Source: BACL27 sp964203235
GTDB lineage: Bacteria > Actinomycetota > Acidimicrobiia > Acidimicrobiales > Ilumatobacteraceae
Length of the DNA stretch: 64,000 nucleotides
Direction: 5' to 3'
Assembly (NCBI GenBank): GCA_964203235.1
Contig: CAXNLE010000001.1
Location: 930,001 to 994,000, forward strand
Shown here: piece after piece, positions 60,235 to 64,000 of the stretch
How positions within the stretch are numbered: position 1 is the stretch's first letter
Layout of the letters: each line of letters starts with the position of its first letter
Made by a program: the position numbers and the translations under genes
Notes under the pieces: generated by a model
The model's input: the letters and a program-made list of their open reading frames with translations, nothing else
Told to the model about the DNA's origin: nothing
Databases searched by the model: none

Positions 60235-61782
60235 GTGACTACAGAGCATCTTGAGCCAAATCGTCGGCGTGGCCGAGCCAGAACTTCAACAACTGAAGTC
60301 AAATTGCCAGACCAGAAGCCTTTCAAACAACCGCGCATGCGTTACGCGCCGACAAAAGTGCTCAGCGATGACGAAGTTGAGTCAATTCATCTCGCCAGTT
60401 TGCGAATTCTTTCTGAATATGGGATGGATTTCTTGGATCCAGATGCGCGCGATTTATTAAAGAAAGCGGGCGCCAAAATCGAAGACCAGCGGGTGCGATT
60501 TGACCCCGAGATGGTACTTGAAACAATCAAAACATGCCCGAGCGAGTTCAAACTTCACGCACGTAACCCTAACCACACACTTAATATCGGTGGCGATTGG
60601 ATGTCATTTGGCTCAGTAGCCAGCACACCTAACTTCATCGGTCTCGATGGCATTCGCCACCCTGGTACTCGTCAAGACTTTCAAGAATTGCTAAAACTAA
60701 CGCAAGTTTTTAATATCATCCACTTCATTAGTGGCTACCCAGTTGAGCCGATTGATTTGCACGCATCTATTCGTCACATCGAAACTACTTATGACATGTT
60801 GACTCTCACAGACAAAGCGATTCACTGTTACAGCCTTGGGCGCCAGCGCAATCAAGACGTTCTTGAGATGTCGCGAATCGCCCGCCAAGTCGACGACGAA
60901 ACACTCGACCGTGAGCCGTCAGTTTTTAGCATCATTAACTCATCATCGCCACTGCGACTTGACACGCCAATGTTGCAAGGCATCATGGAGTACTCATCTC
61001 GAAATCAAATAATTATCATCACTCCATTTACTTTGGCGGGCGCAATGGCACCAATTACTTTGGCTGGGGCACTCGCTCAACAAAACGCTGAAGCGCTTGC
61101 TGGCATGACTTTCACTCAGGTGGTTCGACCTGGCGCACCAGTTGCTTACGGTGGTTTCACCAGCAATGTCGACATGCAATCGGGCGCACCAGCATTCGGT
61201 ACACCCGAATATATGCGCACCGCAATGGCTGGCGGTCAACTCGCCCGCCGTTATAGCGTGCCTTACCGCTCAAGCAATGTTTGCGCATCTAACGCACTTG
61301 ACGCTCAGGCTGCATATGAAAGTGTGTTTTCACTGTGGGGCGCAATTCAAGGCGGTGTCAACTTCTTGATGCACGGCGCAGGATGGATGGAGGGCGGATT
61401 ACATTCTTCGCTTGAAAAGTTTGTGCTTGACGCCGATCTGCTTGGCATGGTGGCTGCATATCTTGAGCCGATTGTTGTTGATGAAGCAACACTGGCTCAC
61501 GAAGCAATAGGCGAAGTTGGCCCAGGTGGGCACTTCTTTGGTGTGCAACATACGCAAGATCGCTTTCGAGATGCGTTCTACAAGCCGATGATTTCAGATT
61601 GGCGAAATTATGAAAGTTGGCAAGAAGGTGGAAGCCCAACGGCAGTTACCAAAACTACTGAACTTGCCAAGACTTGGCTTGACGCATACACAACACCTGC
61701 ACTCGACGATGCAGTTCACGAAGAACTCAAAGAATTTGTCAAGCGCCGTGTCTCTGAAGGTGGAGTCGCGACAGATTTTTAA
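60235..61782 (+). CDS. MttB-like (COG5598) quaternary-amine:corrinoid methyltransferase, paralogue 2
   Basis: A 515-residue non-pyrrolysine MttB homologue starting at a GTG. It shares ALAGMTFTQVVRPGAPV and GAGWMEGGL with paralogue 1 but differs through much of the rest; the C-terminal RDAFYKPMISDWRNYE fits the aerobic-bacterial COG5598 group. The N-terminus is Arg-rich (RRRGRARTS). No corrinoid protein is adjacent, so it may use the one at 38,089. It lies between etfA and a second DMGDH-like gene, which points to a betaine-type substrate. Confidence 0.86.
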   Translation: MTTEHLEPNRRRGRARTSTTEVKLPDQKPFKQPRMRYAPTKVLSDDEVESIHLASLRILSEYGMDFLDPDARDLLKKAGAKIEDQRVRFDPEMVLETIKTCPSEFKLHARNPNHTLNIGGDWMSFGSVASTPNFIGLDGIRHPGTRQDFQELLKLTQVFNIIHFISGYPVEPIDLHASIRHIETTYDMLTLTDKAIHCYSLGRQRNQDVLEMSRIARQVDDETLDREPSVFSIINSSSPLRLDTPMLQGIMEYSSRNQIIIITPFTLAGAMAPITLAGALAQQNAEALAGMTFTQVVRPGAPVAYGGFTSNVDMQSGAPAFGTPEYMRTAMAGGQLARRYSVPYRSSNVCASNALDAQAAYESVFSLWGAIQGGVNFLMHGAGWMEGGLHSSLEKFVLDADLLGMVAAYLEPIVVDEATLAHEAIGEVGPGGHFFGVQHTQDRFRDAFYKPMISDWRNYESWQEGGSPTAVTKTTELAKTWLDAYTTPALDDAVHEELKEFVKRRVSEGGVATDF

Positions 61783-61801
61783 TTAATAGAAAGGTAAGTA
61801 A

Positions 61802-64000
61802 ATGAAATCATCCGCAAGAGTTGTCGTTATTGGTGGTGGCGTTGTCGGAGCCTCAGTGCTCTATCACCTCACCAAAGCAGGCTGGACAGATGTCGTGCTA
61901 GTTGAGCGCAAAGAACTAACCGCTGGTTCAACGTGGCACGCCGCCGGTGGTATGCACACATTAAACGGCGACCCAAACGTTGCTCGCTTGCAGCAATACA
62001 CAGTGAACCTGTACAAGGAGATTGAAAAAGAGTCAGGTCAGAACTGTGGCATTCACTTGCCTGGCGGTATCCAATTGGCTGATACCCCAGAGCGCCTTGA
62101 CTGGCTCAAAATGGCGCAGGCTCGCGGTCGTTATTTGGGTATGAAGATGGAGATCATCTCTGTCAAAGAAGCAAAGGTTTTAAACCCGTTGCTCGAAGAA
62201 AAATATTTCGTTGGCGCACTATTCGACGAAGATGAAGGCAGTGTCGACCCTTATGGTGTAACCCATGCATACGCGATCTGTGCGAAAAATCGTGGCGCTG
62301 AGGTTTACACAAATACATGGGTCACTGGTCTCAGTCATCGCGCTGATGGCACATGGGATGTAATCACAGACAAAGATCACACGATTCACGCCGAGCATGT
62401 TGTTAATGCTGGTGGTCTGTGGGCTCGCGAAGTTGGCAGAATGTGCGGCCTTGAATTGCCTGTCTTGGCGATGGAGCATCACTATCTGATGACCGAACCG
62501 ATGGAAGAAGTAATCGAATTCAATCGCGTCAATGGCAAAGAACTGCCTCACATGATCGACTTCGCTGGCGAGATTTACGCTCGTCAAGAAGGTCAAAGCA
62601 TTTTGCTTGGAACATACGAGCAAAATAATCGTCCGTGGTCAACTAAAGAAACACCATGGGATTTCGTGTTTCAATTATTGCCACATGACCTCGAGCGCAT
62701 TGCACCAGAACTAGAACGCGGCTTCGCCCACTTCCCTGCTGTCGGTCGCGCTGGTATTAAAAAATTCGTCAACGGCCCGTTTACATTTTCACCAGACGGC
62801 AACCCATTGGTGGGCCCAATCAAGGGCATGCCTGGCATGTGGTCAGCTTGTGCAGTTATGGCTGGTTTGTCTCAGGGTGGCGGCGTTGGTCTATCCCTTG
62901 CCAATTGGATGGTTCATGGCGACCCTGGCGCAGACATCTGGGGTATGGATGTTGCGCGTTACGGCGACTTCGCAACTCTTGAGTTTACAAATGCAAAAGT
63001 TCGCGAGAATTATTCACGGCGCTTTCGCATTACCTTCCCTAACGAAGAACTAACTGCTGCACGACCATTACACACAACGCCAATTTATGATCGATTGCTC
63101 TCGCATAATGCAGTAATGGGTGCTGGCTTTGGCCTTGAACACCCACTTTGGTTTCAAGACAAAGGAAAAGAGCCAATCGAAGATGTAACTTTCTATCGCT
63201 CGAACGCATTCAATAACGTCGGCGAAGAATCACGCGCCGTTCGCGAACGTGTTGGCTTCTCAGAAGCCTCAAACTTTGCTAAGTACAAAGTCAGTGGTGC
63301 GGGTTCGTCAGCATGGTTGCAAGGTCTGTTCACAAACGCGCTGCCAAAAATTGGTCGCACGGCGTTGACAGCAATGCTCAACCCTGAAGGCAAGATCGTT
63401 GGTGAGTTTTCGGTATCACGAATTGGTGACGAAGAATTCTTTTTATTCGGATCACAAGCAGCTGAAGTACATCATCCGCGCTGGTTCTTGGCTCACCTGC
63501 CTAAAGACACACAGATTCGTTTTGAAACACTTGCCTTGTCAATGGTTGGTCTCACTGTGGCTGGTCCGCGATCGCGCGACGTTTTACAGAAACTAACTAG
63601 CACTTCGCTGGCTACGAAAGATTTCTCGTTTATGAGTTTTCGTCGAGTCAACATCGGCAATGCGCCAGTGTGGCTCTCACGAATGACGTATACGGGCGAT
63701 CTCGGCTACGAAATCTGGATTGCACCTGAATATCAGCGCTATTTATTCGATCTAATTTGGGATGCTGGTAAAGAATTCGACATGCGACTGTTCGGGTTCC
63801 GATCGTTGATCACCATGCGCCTCGAAAAGAATTTCGGCACTTGGTTCAGAGAATATCGTCCGATCTACACCCCGCTTGAAGCAGGCATGGAGCGTGCGAT
63901 GAAGTTCGATCATGAATTCATCGGTCGCGCTGCAGTTGAAGCCGAAATGAAAACTGGGCCAGCACGCAAACTTGTAATGTTCAAAGTTGACGTAGATAAG
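61802..64000 (+). CDS. Dimethylglycine/sarcosine dehydrogenase-like FAD-GcvT fusion, copy 2 (runs off the right edge)
   Basis: An open frame of 733 codons from the ATG at 61802 (AAAGG upstream) to the window end, with no stop. The FAD fold is VVVIGGGVVGASVLYHLTKAG, and GSTWHAAGG has the histidine used for covalent FAD in this family. From about residue 430 the sequence becomes GcvT-like (for example FRSLITMRLEKNFG and RPIYTPLEAGMERAM). It looks closer to classical DMGDH than copy 1. It follows the MttB paralogue by 19 nt, so the two are probably one transcript. Confidence 0.86.
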   Translation, partial: MKSSARVVVIGGGVVGASVLYHLTKAGWTDVVLVERKELTAGSTWHAAGGMHTLNGDPNVARLQQYTVNLYKEIEKESGQNCGIHLPGGIQLADTPERLDWLKMAQARGRYLGMKMEIISVKEAKVLNPLLEEKYFVGALFDEDEGSVDPYGVTHAYAICAKNRGAEVYTNTWVTGLSHRADGTWDVITDKDHTIHAEHVVNAGGLWAREVGRMCGLELPVLAMEHHYLMTEPMEEVIEFNRVNGKELPHMIDFAGEIYARQEGQSILLGTYEQNNRPWSTKETPWDFVFQLLPHDLERIAPELERGFAHFPAVGRAGIKKFVNGPFTFSPDGNPLVGPIKGMPGMWSACAVMAGLSQGGGVGLSLANWMVHGDPGADIWGMDVARYGDFATLEFTNAKVRENYSRRFRITFPNEELTAARPLHTTPIYDRLLSHNAVMGAGFGLEHPLWFQDKGKEPIEDVTFYRSNAFNNVGEESRAVRERVGFSEASNFAKYKVSGAGSSAWLQGLFTNALPKIGRTALTAMLNPEGKIVGEFSVSRIGDEEFFLFGSQAAEVHHPRWFLAHLPKDTQIRFETLALSMVGLTVAGPRSRDVLQKLTSTSLATKDFSFMSFRRVNIGNAPVWLSRMTYTGDLGYEIWIAPEYQRYLFDLIWDAGKEFDMRLFGFRSLITMRLEKNFGTWFREYRPIYTPLEAGMERAMKFDHEFIGRAAVEAEMKTGPARKLVMFKVDVDK

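Noticed and set aside
62219..62623. 134-codon minus-strand frame
   Set aside because: Antisense to the second DMGDH-like gene, which has clear FAD motifs.
1..64000. CRISPR arrays, insertion sequences, prophage or plasmid origins
   Set aside because: No regularly spaced repeats, transposase, integrase, phage structural or replication-initiation genes were found on either strand.

Overview
The window looks like a chromosome segment of an actinobacterium, possibly a compact marine or freshwater Acidimicrobiia-type lineage. The evidence is the order rpmA-rplU-rne/rng-rodA-mrdA-mreDCB-ndk-folC-clpX-clpP-tig, an F420/PPOX-type flavin protein, a class III 6-phosphofructokinase, moderate GC, and very short spacers with many 4-nt overlaps. 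The taxon is inferred from gene content only. There is no insertion sequence, phage gene or CRISPR array, and no gene-free stretch longer than about 230 bases.

Layout. (1) 1-13,678, minus strand: housekeeping block with ribosomal proteins L27 and L21, RNase E/G, the rod-shape/elongasome genes, NDP kinase, FolC, ClpX, ClpP and trigger factor. (2) 13,714-28,278: mixed genes on both strands, including a cysteine-desulfurase-like enzyme, tRNA-Pro, a pentapeptide-repeat lipoprotein, a PPOX protein, MenC/NSAR with a GNAT partner, upp, pfkA, surface-glycan genes (FkbM methyltransferase, TIGR04372-type glycosyltransferase, a large polytopic membrane protein), tRNA-Gly, a hydrolase, an EamA exporter and a PfkB kinase. 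(3) 28,282-43,133, minus strand: a long one-carbon gene run. In transcription order it is fhs, folD, GMC oxidoreductase, corrinoid protein, DUF1638 protein, PF13769 'virulence factor' protein, methyl-THF methyltransferase, RACo-like activator, MttB-like methyltransferase, MetF-like reductase, DAO oxidoreductase, homocysteine methyltransferase and BMP lipoprotein. (4) 43,272-50,030, plus strand, interrupted by two minus-strand genes: an NAD-linked formate dehydrogenase. Its catalytic subunit reads through an in-frame TGA as selenocysteine, and its alpha chain is split into two genes about 4 kb apart. (5) 50,051-55,082: a 2OG oxygenase, an alkylsulfatase-like protein and an arylsulfatase. (6) 55,086-64,000: a GntR/FCD regulator diverging from two dimethylglycine/sarcosine dehydrogenase-like flavoproteins, etfBA and a second MttB-like gene.

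Taken together, regions 3, 4 and 6 read as a route for stripping methyl groups from quaternary or tertiary amines (glycine betaine-like compounds, by inference) and oxidising them to CO2. MttB-like enzyme and corrinoid protein (kept active by RACo) pass methyl to tetrahydrofolate. MetF, FolD and Fhs then oxidise it to formate with ATP gain, and selenocysteine formate dehydrogenase oxidises formate with NAD+. The DMGDH-like flavoproteins with ETF would remove the remaining N-methyl groups. The most notable features are the selenocysteine codon with a SECIS-like hairpin matching the E. coli fdhF layout, the split formate dehydrogenase, a probable CTG start codon in the GMC oxidoreductase gene, a start codon buried in a perfect palindrome (menC), and Arg-rich tails shared by several of the methyl-transfer proteins.
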